This document shows positions 24,501 to 25,815 of a DNA stretch of 25,815 nucleotides, piece after piece. The number at the start of each line of letters is the position of its first letter. The stretch's first letter is position 1. The position numbers and the translations under genes are program-made. The DNA comes from Elysia marginata. Lineage: Eukaryota > Mollusca > Gastropoda > Plakobranchidae. The stretch lies in contig BMAT01010129.1 in assembly GCA_019649035.1 (NCBI GenBank), positions 44,427 through 70,241 on the forward strand, written 5' to 3'. The notes beneath the pieces are model-generated. The model was not told where the DNA came from. It made no database searches and saw only the letters and a program-made list of their open reading frames with translations.

Positions 24501-25700
24501 CTAGAACTGGACAATTAAATTTAAAAACCACCTTTCATGTTTGAACATTTAGAAAATGGTACCTCACATTTTGTAATAAATTGTGATTTTTTTGTCACAT
24601 TTTTTCCTACAGTTACTGGATAGGTGGCTGGAATGCAAGACCAAGTCATGCCCTTTCTCTGAGTAGCCAATTTTAAAAAATTGTATCAAAATTTTTGTGG
24701 TTTATCAAAGTTTAAATTTCTGAAATAGTCCTACCTGTTTTTAAATAAAATCTTGACCATGTGATAAAATGTTGTTGTTAGGAACCATCTCCATTGCTGA
24801 TGAAGCAGAACGCAGAGGACAATTTGTTTGTAGAGACTGAAGACTCACTTGGGGCAGAGCCTGAAGCAAGCAATGATGGAATGTCTGTCACCAATGATGC
24901 TCCCAGCCCGGCCCCAACAAAGTCACATAAAAAGGTGTGTTTAGAGATACTTATCTGTAACAGTGATTGTAAGTTTTAGTCCTGGCACAATGCTGAATGA
25001 CACAAATTCCATGGAAACTGTTTAAGCGGTGTTGATGAAGGATAAAAAATTGTGTTTCTACTAGAAATTATAGGTGAGTTTAAAGGCAATTGATTTTCAT
25101 TCAAAGAGTCATTCAAAGTATCCTTAAAAAATCCTTAAAAACTAACTCTAGATCCATGAAAGAGTTCTCAACACACCCTTTTTTTTTAAACTGTATGAAG
25201 TGTTTTTTACATTCTACCATAGATCCTGACAATGGCAGTCTGTAAAATTCAGGGCAGTGTACAATGACAGGATAAGGAAAATCTTTATTTTTTTTCTAGT
25301 GAATAGTTTTGGAAGTTTTTGTTGTATTTTATTTTCAGGTGTATTCATGATGTTCTGGTTGGTGTGTATCTATTTTTATTTAAACAATACCTGTAACTGA
25401 CAAGTGTTCTTTTTTTTCTACATTTCTAAGTAATCAGGTCTAGGTTTGATTTGAGTAGGATTTTTTTTATGTGTATTGATAAAACACCTTGATTTTGTTG
25501 CATAGTTGTATTTGCTTTACATTATGATTTATACAGTTTGTTGCTAACTTAAATGTTCTTGTTTTGTATTTCAGAAGCCTGTCAATCCTCGCCGACAGCC
25601 CAGTGGCTATATTGTTTTTGCCGGAGAAATACGAAAACAGATATCTCTGGAAAATCCCAATTGCTCATTTGGCGACATTAGCAAGATTGTAGGCACTAAA
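268..25700 (+). CDS. PBRM1: polybromo-1 (BAF180), partial gene: 27 internal exons
   Basis: Polybromo-1 is the PBAF-specific subunit of SWI/SNF remodellers. It acts in the nucleus, where its bromodomains read acetyl-lysine on histones and its BAH and HMG modules help bind chromatin. Joined exons give about 1,096 residues in one frame. Domains by residue of this partial protein (residue 1 is the Lys codon at 269): BD3 about 50-160, BD4 about 235-340, BD5 about 358-460, BD6 about 480-590, BAH1 about 668-800, BAH2 about 855-1000, HMG box from about 1062. Domain order and many motifs (PDYY, YNEPES, GRCYSDS, RDELCKNGE, WFYRPEET, HLATRKFLEK, RPEETEH, VVDDE) match vertebrate PBRM1 as I remember it. 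The full-length human protein is about 1,600-1,690 residues, so BD1, BD2 and the C-terminus lie outside. All 26 internal introns are GT-AG. Orthology is very secure; exact splice borders are inferred by eye. Confidence 0.96.
1128..1197 (+). CDS. PBRM1: PBRM1 exon 2: bromodomain 3 ZA loop (PDYY)
   Basis: A 70-bp exon between TTCAG and GTAAGT. It encodes FYPDYYSEIKKPMSLLKIRY, the ZA loop and helix A of bromodomain 3, with the hallmark PDYY and KPMSL motifs. It enters in phase 2 and leaves in phase 0. Intron 2 (1198-1500) is AT-rich, with nothing recognisable. Confidence 0.93.
1501..1599 (+). CDS. PBRM1: PBRM1 exon 3: bromodomain 3 helix B and acetyl-lysine Asn
   Basis: A 33-codon exon (TTTTTAG acceptor, GTACGC donor). 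It encodes helix B with DFNLMFANAKRYNQDES. The Asn at 1573-1575 sits at the acetyl-lysine-anchoring position, so bromodomain 3 looks binding-competent. It ends on IHK in phase 0. Intron 3 (1600-2289, 690 bp) holds no recognisable feature. Confidence 0.93.
2290..2352 (+). CDS. PBRM1: PBRM1 exon 4: bromodomain 3 helix C
   Basis: A 21-codon exon (TTTGCAG acceptor, GTAACA donor) encoding DAARLQKAMLEKLRELEPN, the amphipathic C-terminal helix of bromodomain 3. Both borders are phase 0. Intron 4 (2353-3197, 845 bp) holds no recognisable feature. Confidence 0.88.
3198..3269 (+). CDS. PBRM1: PBRM1 exon 5: acidic BD3-BD4 linker
   Basis: A 24-codon exon (ACTGCAG acceptor, GTGAGT donor). It encodes a strongly acidic linker (EEVWEELE, then DVDEEDE). 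It keeps frame with exons 4 and 6, and both borders are phase 0. Being in-frame and low-complexity, it could be a skippable cassette, but the sequence does not show that. Confidence 0.8.
3270..6259 (+). other. PBRM1 intron 5 (2,990 bp)
   Basis: This is the second-longest intron in the window. The only clear structure is the tandem duplication at 5550-6088, listed separately. A short TCTAGATCTAGA run lies at about 6145-6158. No conserved open frame, RNA gene or transposon end was recognised elsewhere in it. Confidence 0.85.
5550..6088. repeat. two-copy tandem duplication, about 270-bp unit
   Basis: Positions 5550-5815 and 5822-6088 are near-identical direct copies about 272 bp apart. Both start TATTGTTAAGCAGTCT and share GGAGTCATTTGG, CTCAACTTATGA and ATCCACAAAACCCAATTTCA. 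By eye they differ at roughly 5-6% of positions plus small indels, mostly in T runs. They look like an old local tandem duplication rather than a transposon, since I see no terminal repeats or target-site duplication. Confidence 0.9.
6260..6451 (+). CDS. PBRM1: PBRM1 exon 6: linker and bromodomain 4 helix Z
   Basis: A 64-codon exon (ACATTTCAG acceptor, GTAAGA donor). It starts acidic (KEEEDSVAEEE), then turns basic (RRGGRK, KKRAQKK), resembling the Lys-rich linker before human BD4 and possibly a nuclear localisation signal. It ends with helix Z of bromodomain 4 (KKRLRTLFSTVYDYS). Both borders are phase 0. Confidence 0.92.
6693..6824 (+). CDS. PBRM1: PBRM1 exon 7: bromodomain 4 ZA loop and helix A
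   Basis: Encodes DINGRLLRPIFMVLPSRKDY, then PDYYQVIMEPVDM and helix A of bromodomain 4. It ends ADK at the donor GTTTGC. I chose the acceptor CGCCAG at 6687-6692 because joining VYDYS to DINGRLL gives the normal spacing of helix Z to the ZA loop. An upstream acceptor, CTTGCAG ending at 6662, is also in frame. It has a better pyrimidine tract and would add ten residues (see findings). Borders are phase 0. Intron 7 (6825-7175) holds nothing notable. Confidence 0.85.
7176..7345 (+). CDS. PBRM1: PBRM1 exon 8: bromodomain 4 helices B and C
   Basis: Acceptor CTCTGCAG, donor GTAGGC, leaving in phase 2. Encodes LELMFNNARHYNEEGSQVF, nearly identical in pattern to human MFRNARHYNEEGSQVY. The acetyl-lysine Asn is at 7239-7241. 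The C helix (DANTLDKVLKAKWKQM) and a Ser/Thr-rich linker (SQSTRTPGSRR) follow. Intron 8 (7346-7997) contains the small duplication-flanked insert at 7655-7698. Confidence 0.94.
7655..7698 (-). mobile_element. 18-bp SINE-tail-like insert with 13-bp direct repeats
   Basis: TTCTTACAGTAAA occurs exactly at 7655-7667 and 7686-7698 and flanks 18 bases (AGGTAAAGGTAAAGGTAG). The reverse complement of the insert, CTACCTTTACCTTTACCT, matches the 3' end of the SINE at 17331-17592 (CTACCTTTACC). This reads as an extremely 5'-truncated minus-orientation SINE insertion with its target-site duplication. A simple replication slippage is the alternative. Confidence 0.6.
7998..8124 (+). CDS. PBRM1: PBRM1 exon 9: bromodomain 5 helix Z
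   Basis: Acceptor TGATCAG, donor GTGAGT. The first base completes an Arg codon, and the exon leaves in phase 0. Encodes SKVSESNPLSDKLQDLYESV, then RDYQDRSGRALSTPFIKLPN, helix Z and the start of the ZA loop. This aligns with human LNEVYEAVKNYTDKRGRRLS. The open frame upstream to 7981 is intronic. Confidence 0.93.
8125..9102 (+). other. PBRM1 intron 9 (978 bp)
   Basis: An AT-rich intron splitting bromodomain 5 immediately before DYPDYY. I saw no repeat, transposon end, RNA gene or coding remnant in it. Confidence 0.8.
9103..9270 (+). CDS. PBRM1: PBRM1 exon 10: bromodomain 5 ZA loop, helices A and B
   Basis: A 56-codon exon (ACTTCTAG acceptor, GTAAGT donor), phase 0 at both ends. Encodes DYPDYYEVIKKPIDM, then DFVQMFDNACKYNEPES and VIYK. 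This is very close to human BD5 (MFNNACTYNEPESLIYK). The acetyl-lysine Asn is at 9244-9246, so the pocket looks intact. Intron 10 (9271-9543) is unremarkable. Confidence 0.96.
9544..9681 (+). CDS. PBRM1: PBRM1 exon 11: bromodomain 5 helix C and bromodomain 6 helix Z
   Basis: A 46-codon exon (CCTATAG acceptor, GTACTT donor), phase 0 at both ends. DALTLQRVCFQKKLDLL closes bromodomain 5. VPDVKALTQVLMKNLFIATF opens bromodomain 6, matching human VTLLIQELIHNLFVSVMSH in spacing. Intron 11 (9682-9973) holds nothing recognisable. Confidence 0.93.
9974..10059 (+). CDS. PBRM1: PBRM1 exon 12: bromodomain 6 ZA region (GRCYSDS)
   Basis: Acceptor TTTCTCAG, donor GTAAGT, leaving in phase 2. Encodes DDEGRCYSDSFAELVEKDKR. 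DDEGRCYSDS is identical to the human BD6 segment. As in vertebrates there is no PDYY motif, which marks this as the divergent sixth bromodomain. Confidence 0.93.
10060..10696 (+). other. PBRM1 intron 12 (637 bp) with hairpin insert
   Basis: Most of the middle of this intron is the inverted repeat and apparent insertion at 10317-10499, listed separately. The flanks are ordinary AT-rich intron sequence. Confidence 0.85.
10317..10499. mobile_element. foldback insertion: perfect 50-bp inverted repeat with 27-bp loop
   Basis: The arms 10361-10410 and 10438-10487 are exact reverse complements over 50 bases. They are separated by a 27-base loop (10411-10437). The 11-mer GAATTAGTCAG occurs at 10317-10327 and again at 10489-10499, bracketing 161 bases that include the hairpin. 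This suggests an insertion with target-site duplication. The element type is unknown; 33 bp of the insert (10328-10360) lie outside the arms on the left only, so it is not a symmetric MITE. Confidence 0.85.
10697..10739 (+). CDS. PBRM1: PBRM1 exon 13: 43-bp small exon, bromodomain 6 helix A
   Basis: Acceptor TTTTTTCAG, donor GTTTGT. One base completes the Glu codon and 14 codons follow: KPLTFDQIKRNLDK. Human BD6 has PLTFDIIRKNVENN at this point. Intron 13 (10740-11252, 513 bp) shows no recognisable feature. Confidence 0.92.
11253..11339 (+). CDS. PBRM1: PBRM1 exon 14: bromodomain 6 helix B, Asn replaced by Ser
   Basis: A 29-codon exon (TTAATACAG acceptor, GTACCA donor), phase 0. Encodes ERYRRMDRFQEDMFKVFERA, then RKLSYTDSQ. 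Human BD6 reads RRMNRTDSE here. The position holding Asn in human BD6 and in BD3-BD5 of this gene is Ser (AGC, 11322-11324). This bromodomain therefore probably does not bind acetyl-lysine in the usual way. Confidence 0.94.
11340..12247 (+). other. PBRM1 intron 14 (908 bp)
   Basis: AT-rich intron. Short open frames here (for example from 11942) have no recognisable domain and do not fit the gene's frame and splice structure. No repeat element was recognised. Confidence 0.8.
12248..12517 (+). CDS. PBRM1: PBRM1 exon 15: bromodomain 6 helix C and Glu/Gln-rich linker
   Basis: A 90-codon exon (TCTCTCCAG acceptor, GTATGT donor), phase 0. LYEDAIEMQYFFIKTRDELC, then KNGELLLTPALSYTEKHL, closely matches human LQQFFIKIRDELCKNGEILLSPALSYTTKHL. 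A charged, probably helical stretch (DLEEEQASKQEQEKLEQSQ) and a Thr/Ala-rich low-complexity tail before BAH1 follow. Intron 15 (12518-13125, 608 bp) has nothing recognisable. Confidence 0.95.
13126..13208 (+). CDS. PBRM1: PBRM1 exon 16: start of BAH domain 1
   Basis: Acceptor TTCACCAG, donor GTAACA, leaving in phase 2. Encodes EQEPNLTEECEFNGQIYVKG, then DFVYINSR, the first strands of BAH1, like human NSMYHVGDYVYVE. The frame open to 13006 upstream is intronic read-through. Confidence 0.9.
13826..14445 (-). mobile_element. non-autonomous piggyBac-like element (TTAA target site)
   Basis: Within intron 16 (13209-14596). The ends CTCTTTACCT (13826-13835) and AGGTAAAGAG (14436-14445) are perfect 10-bp terminal inverted repeats. 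Each is bordered outside by TTAA (13822-13825, 14446-14449), the target duplication typical of piggyBac elements. The 620-bp length is far too short for a transposase gene. On the minus strand, 14206 down to about 14065 reads LTSEEARRIL, then SDSESDSSGNDRS and an Arg/Ser run. That resembles the acidic N-terminus of piggyBac transposases. This looks like an internally deleted copy; family assignment is by pattern only. Confidence 0.62.
14073..14128. repeat. TCTAGATCT motif cluster
   Basis: GATCTAGATCTAG-CTCTAGATCT at 14073-14095 and TCTAGATCT at 14120-14128 lie inside the piggyBac-like element. On the minus strand they fall in the Arg/Ser-repeat remnant. Similar motifs occur at 6145-6158, 18266-18274 and 18309-18321. 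Confidence 0.75.
14597..14732 (+). CDS. PBRM1: PBRM1 exon 17: BAH domain 1 core
   Basis: Acceptor TGTTATCAG, donor GTTAGT; enters on one carried base and leaves in phase 0. Encodes PEPHIMVIEKFDKD, then GQWFYRPEETYHLATRKFLE and K. Human BAH1 has GCWFYRPNETFHLATRKFLEK. The donor lies 17 bases before the assembly gap. Confidence 0.96.
14750..15054. other. assembly gap (305 N)
   Basis: A run of N inside intron 17 (14733-16668). Exon 17 ends FLEK and exon 18 begins EVF in the same phase, exactly as in the continuous vertebrate protein (FLEKEVF). No coding exon is hidden here. Open frames across the N are artefacts. Confidence 0.99.
15160..16170. promoter_or_regulatory. CpG-rich island in intron 17, function unknown
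   Basis: I count about 55 CpG dinucleotides in the 1,080 bases from 15121 to 16200, densest at 15481-16150, against roughly one or none per 100 bases in neighbouring introns. Examples are GCGGCCAACGGG near 15669 and TACGGCGACGCAC near 15741. No open frame or known motif explains it. It may be an unmethylated regulatory island or internal promoter. A young transposable element that has not yet lost CpG is equally possible. It lies about 100 bp right of the N gap. Confidence 0.4.
16669..16770 (+). CDS. PBRM1: PBRM1 exon 18: BAH domain 1, middle
   Basis: A 34-codon exon (CAATGTAG acceptor, GTGAGA donor), phase 0. Encodes EVFRCDVSHGTPLSEIVGRC, then CVMFVKEYFKSKPQ. Human reads ILGKCVVMFVKEYFKLCPE. 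Intron 18 (16771-17074) is unremarkable. Confidence 0.95.
17075..17149 (+). CDS. PBRM1: PBRM1 exon 19: BAH domain 1, VCESRY segment
   Basis: A 25-codon exon (TGTCCTCAG acceptor, GTACAG donor), phase 0. Encodes GIPDKDVYVCESRYSVRHRC, then ITKIK. DVYVCESRYS corresponds to human DVFVCESRYS. Confidence 0.95.
17320..17603 (+). mobile_element. full-length tRNA-derived SINE with 11-bp target-site duplication
   Basis: TTATAAACAGT occurs exactly at 17320-17330 and 17593-17603 and flanks a 262-bp body (17331-17592). The head looks tRNA-derived: an A box (TGGCGCAACCGG, 17341-17352) and a B box (GGTTGGATTCC, 17385-17395) at normal pol III spacing. The body contains GGCAATGGCAAACTACCTC, a pattern seen in LINE-mobilised SINE tails. 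It also has an 8-bp hairpin (AACAAGGA/TCCTTGTT, 17534-17555) and ends CTACCTTTACC. The exact duplication suggests a fairly recent insertion. The SINE family was not identified. Confidence 0.88.
18340..18530 (+). other. higher-GC, coding-like remnant in intron 19
   Basis: This part of intron 19 (17150-18602) has more GC than its flanks. Split over two plus-strand frames with stops, it reads like protein (RPEIVKRLREHSQQF near 18370-18420, then KPDGATLHTHRLHLQGKL near 18450-18500). No family is recognised. It may be a decayed transposon or retro-copy fragment, or chance. Confidence 0.25.
18603..18752 (+). CDS. PBRM1: PBRM1 exon 20: end of BAH1 and inter-BAH linker
   Basis: A 50-codon exon (TTTTCCAG acceptor, GTAAGC donor), phase 0. 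Encodes IWLTPQSKNLTFVPREVPL, then RRVASVFADKV and an acidic linker (DDSDTVIDKLRV). Human has VRFVPRDVPLPVVRVASVFA. Intron 20 (18753-18996) is short and unremarkable. Confidence 0.94.
18997..19078 (+). CDS. PBRM1: PBRM1 exon 21: start of BAH domain 2
   Basis: Acceptor TTTTTCAG, donor GTAAGC, leaving in phase 1. Encodes SVPVEMEHDDGNTYYDQFVC, then DLGCFKL. Human has VPVEMSNGEPGCHYFEQL. A second CAG four bases later (19000) would break the frame, so the first acceptor is used. Confidence 0.92.
19261..19336 (+). CDS. PBRM1: PBRM1 exon 22: BAH domain 2 first strands
   Basis: Acceptor TTTATTTCAG, donor GTATGT; enters completing a Gly codon and leaves in phase 2. Encodes GDGVYINNPNGQPVIARIDK, then IWTDNA, like human VGDCVFIRS...RIEKVW. 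Confidence 0.94.
19337..20172 (+). other. PBRM1 intron 22 (836 bp)
   Basis: AT-rich intron with several T runs. No repeat element, RNA gene or coding remnant was recognised. Confidence 0.8.
20173..20345 (+). CDS. PBRM1: PBRM1 exon 23: BAH domain 2 core
   Basis: Acceptor TTAAAACAG, a weak pyrimidine tract; donor GTAAGT. One base completes an Ala codon and one base carries over at the end. Encodes GEAFFHYASFLRPEETEHPL, then TRLFYKKEVFQ and IVGKCYILHMKDYCA. Human has IHPEETEHEPTKMFYKKEVF and ILGKCAVLSFKDFLS. The match across the whole exon supports the unusual acceptor. Confidence 0.95.
20346..23597 (+). other. PBRM1 intron 23 (3,252 bp)
   Basis: This is the longest intron. The first about 1.3 kb and the last about 0.7 kb show nothing recognisable except a short GCGTAA/TTACGC hairpin near 23255-23275. 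The middle carries the decayed minus-strand transposable-element gene, listed separately. Confidence 0.8.
21690..22800 (-). pseudogene. decayed transposable-element protein gene (family unnamed)
   Basis: On the minus strand, from high to low coordinate, short protein-like blocks appear in changing frames: FKKSFLNALALSEQTTF (from about 22785), KILDINPDLSKMYYM (around 22540-22585), MDLQQVVFLPISPVNG with SHHFFMWPETE and ASEISLVV (22293-22110), IYAVK-stop-YNES (about 22033-22004), FDFKILSKKCKSF (from 21822) and WSSIVKLKVSK (from 21749). Their order and spacing match a protein family I remember from many invertebrate genomes (F-F-L-N-T-L, K-M-Y, MWHE-ASRG-EI and MYAV-YN motifs), thought to be transposon-encoded. 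Several stops and at least three frame changes show it is dead. No terminal repeats were found. The family name is uncertain. Confidence 0.55.
23598..23692 (+). CDS. PBRM1: PBRM1 exon 24: BAH domain 2, C-terminal part
   Basis: Acceptor TTTTCCTCAG, donor GTAATT; the first two bases complete a Ser codon. Encodes RPTEVPETDVYINESKYMEQ, then DKSIKRQKLLK. Human has CRPTEIPENDILLCESRYNE. The equivalent of the CESRY segment here is NESKY. Confidence 0.94.
23693..24227 (+). other. PBRM1 intron 24 (535 bp)
   Basis: Contains a 91-codon plus-strand open frame (23884-24159) with no recognisable domain. The related short words GTTTAGGGTC and GTTTGGGTC occur near 23980-24005. It is not continuous with either neighbouring exon. 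I treat it as intron sequence, possibly an old repeat. Confidence 0.6.
24228..24299 (+). CDS. PBRM1: PBRM1 exon 25: end of BAH domain 2
   Basis: A 24-codon exon (TTTTCAG acceptor, GTAAGG donor), phase 0. Encodes KYTLSQKVVDDEVYFFRKPI, then NLEK. Human has FSLSAKVVDDEIYYFRKPI. Intron 25 (24300-24781, 482 bp) holds nothing recognisable. Confidence 0.95.
24782..24934 (+). CDS. PBRM1: PBRM1 exon 26: BAH2-HMG linker
   Basis: A 51-codon exon (TGTTGTTAG acceptor, GTGTGT donor), phase 0. Starts EPSPLLMKQ, matching human EPSPLLEKK, then becomes an acidic, Ser/Pro-rich low-complexity linker ending PTKSHKK. By eye the linker to the HMG box is somewhat shorter than in human. Intron 26 (24935-25574, 640 bp) shows no recognisable feature. 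Confidence 0.9.
25575..25700 (+). CDS. PBRM1: PBRM1 exon 27: N-terminal half of HMG box
   Basis: A 42-codon exon (GTATTTCAG acceptor, GTAAGT donor), phase 0. Encodes KPVNPRRQPSGYIVFAGEIR, then ENPNCSFGDISKIVGTK. Human has SGYILFSSEMRAVIKAQHPDYSFGELSRLVGTEW. The box stops at GTK, so the Trp-led half is in the next exon outside the window. The remaining 115 bases (25701-25815) are intron. Confidence 0.94.
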
Positions 25701-25815
25701 GTAAGTGAAAAAGAAAGTGTAACAAGCTTTAAAAATGATTTGATTTAAGAATTGTAATGACAAATTTAAAAGAACATGAAGGAATGATAATGTTACAGGA
25801 CATTAGTTAGCTGTG

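Noticed and set aside
1..25815. CRISPR array, operon or prokaryotic system
   Set aside because: No spaced direct repeats or contiguous genes are present. The split exons with GT-AG introns show a eukaryotic gene.

Overview
This is a stretch of animal nuclear DNA, not a bacterial one. It is AT-rich, and its coding sequence is broken into short blocks with GT donors, AG acceptors and pyrimidine tracts. All the recognisable coding sequence belongs to one plus-strand gene: the invertebrate orthologue of polybromo-1 (PBRM1/BAF180), the bromodomain scaffold of the PBAF SWI/SNF chromatin-remodelling complex. I could place 27 consecutive internal exons (268-25700) that join without a frameshift or stop into about 1,096 residues. 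The start of the gene (bromodomains 1-2) lies upstream of the window. The rest of the HMG box and the C-terminus lie downstream. The species cannot be named from the sequence. A non-vertebrate metazoan is clear; a mollusc is only a weak guess, from the compact AT-rich introns, the tRNA-derived SINE and the TCTAGATCT-type motifs.

Layout by domain: exons 1-4 (268-2352) hold the BD2-BD3 linker and bromodomain 3. Exon 5 and most of exon 6 (3198-6451) hold an acidic then basic linker. The end of exon 6 through exon 8 (6380-7345) hold bromodomain 4. Exon 9 to the start of exon 11 (7998-9681) hold bromodomain 5. Exons 11-15 (9544-12517) hold a divergent bromodomain 6 and a glutamate-rich tail. Exons 16-20 (13126-18752) hold BAH domain 1 and its tail. 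Exons 21-25 (18997-24299) hold BAH domain 2. Exon 26 (24782-24934) is a linker, and exon 27 (25575-25700) begins the HMG box. A 305-base run of N (14750-15054) lies inside intron 17; the reading frame on either side shows that no exon is missing there.

The introns carry the accessory material. Intron 5 has a tandem duplication of about 270 bp. Intron 8 has an 18-bp SINE-tail-like insertion with a 13-bp duplication. Intron 12 has a perfect inverted repeat with 50-bp arms inside an apparent insertion. Intron 16 has a TTAA-bounded piggyBac-like non-autonomous element. Intron 17 has a CpG-rich island beside the assembly gap. Intron 19 has a complete tRNA-derived SINE with an 11-bp target-site duplication. 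Intron 23 has a decayed minus-strand transposable-element protein gene. I did not find an undescribed multi-gene system. The most interesting points are the Ser-for-Asn change in bromodomain 6, the paired in-frame acceptors of exon 7, the hairpin and the CpG island.
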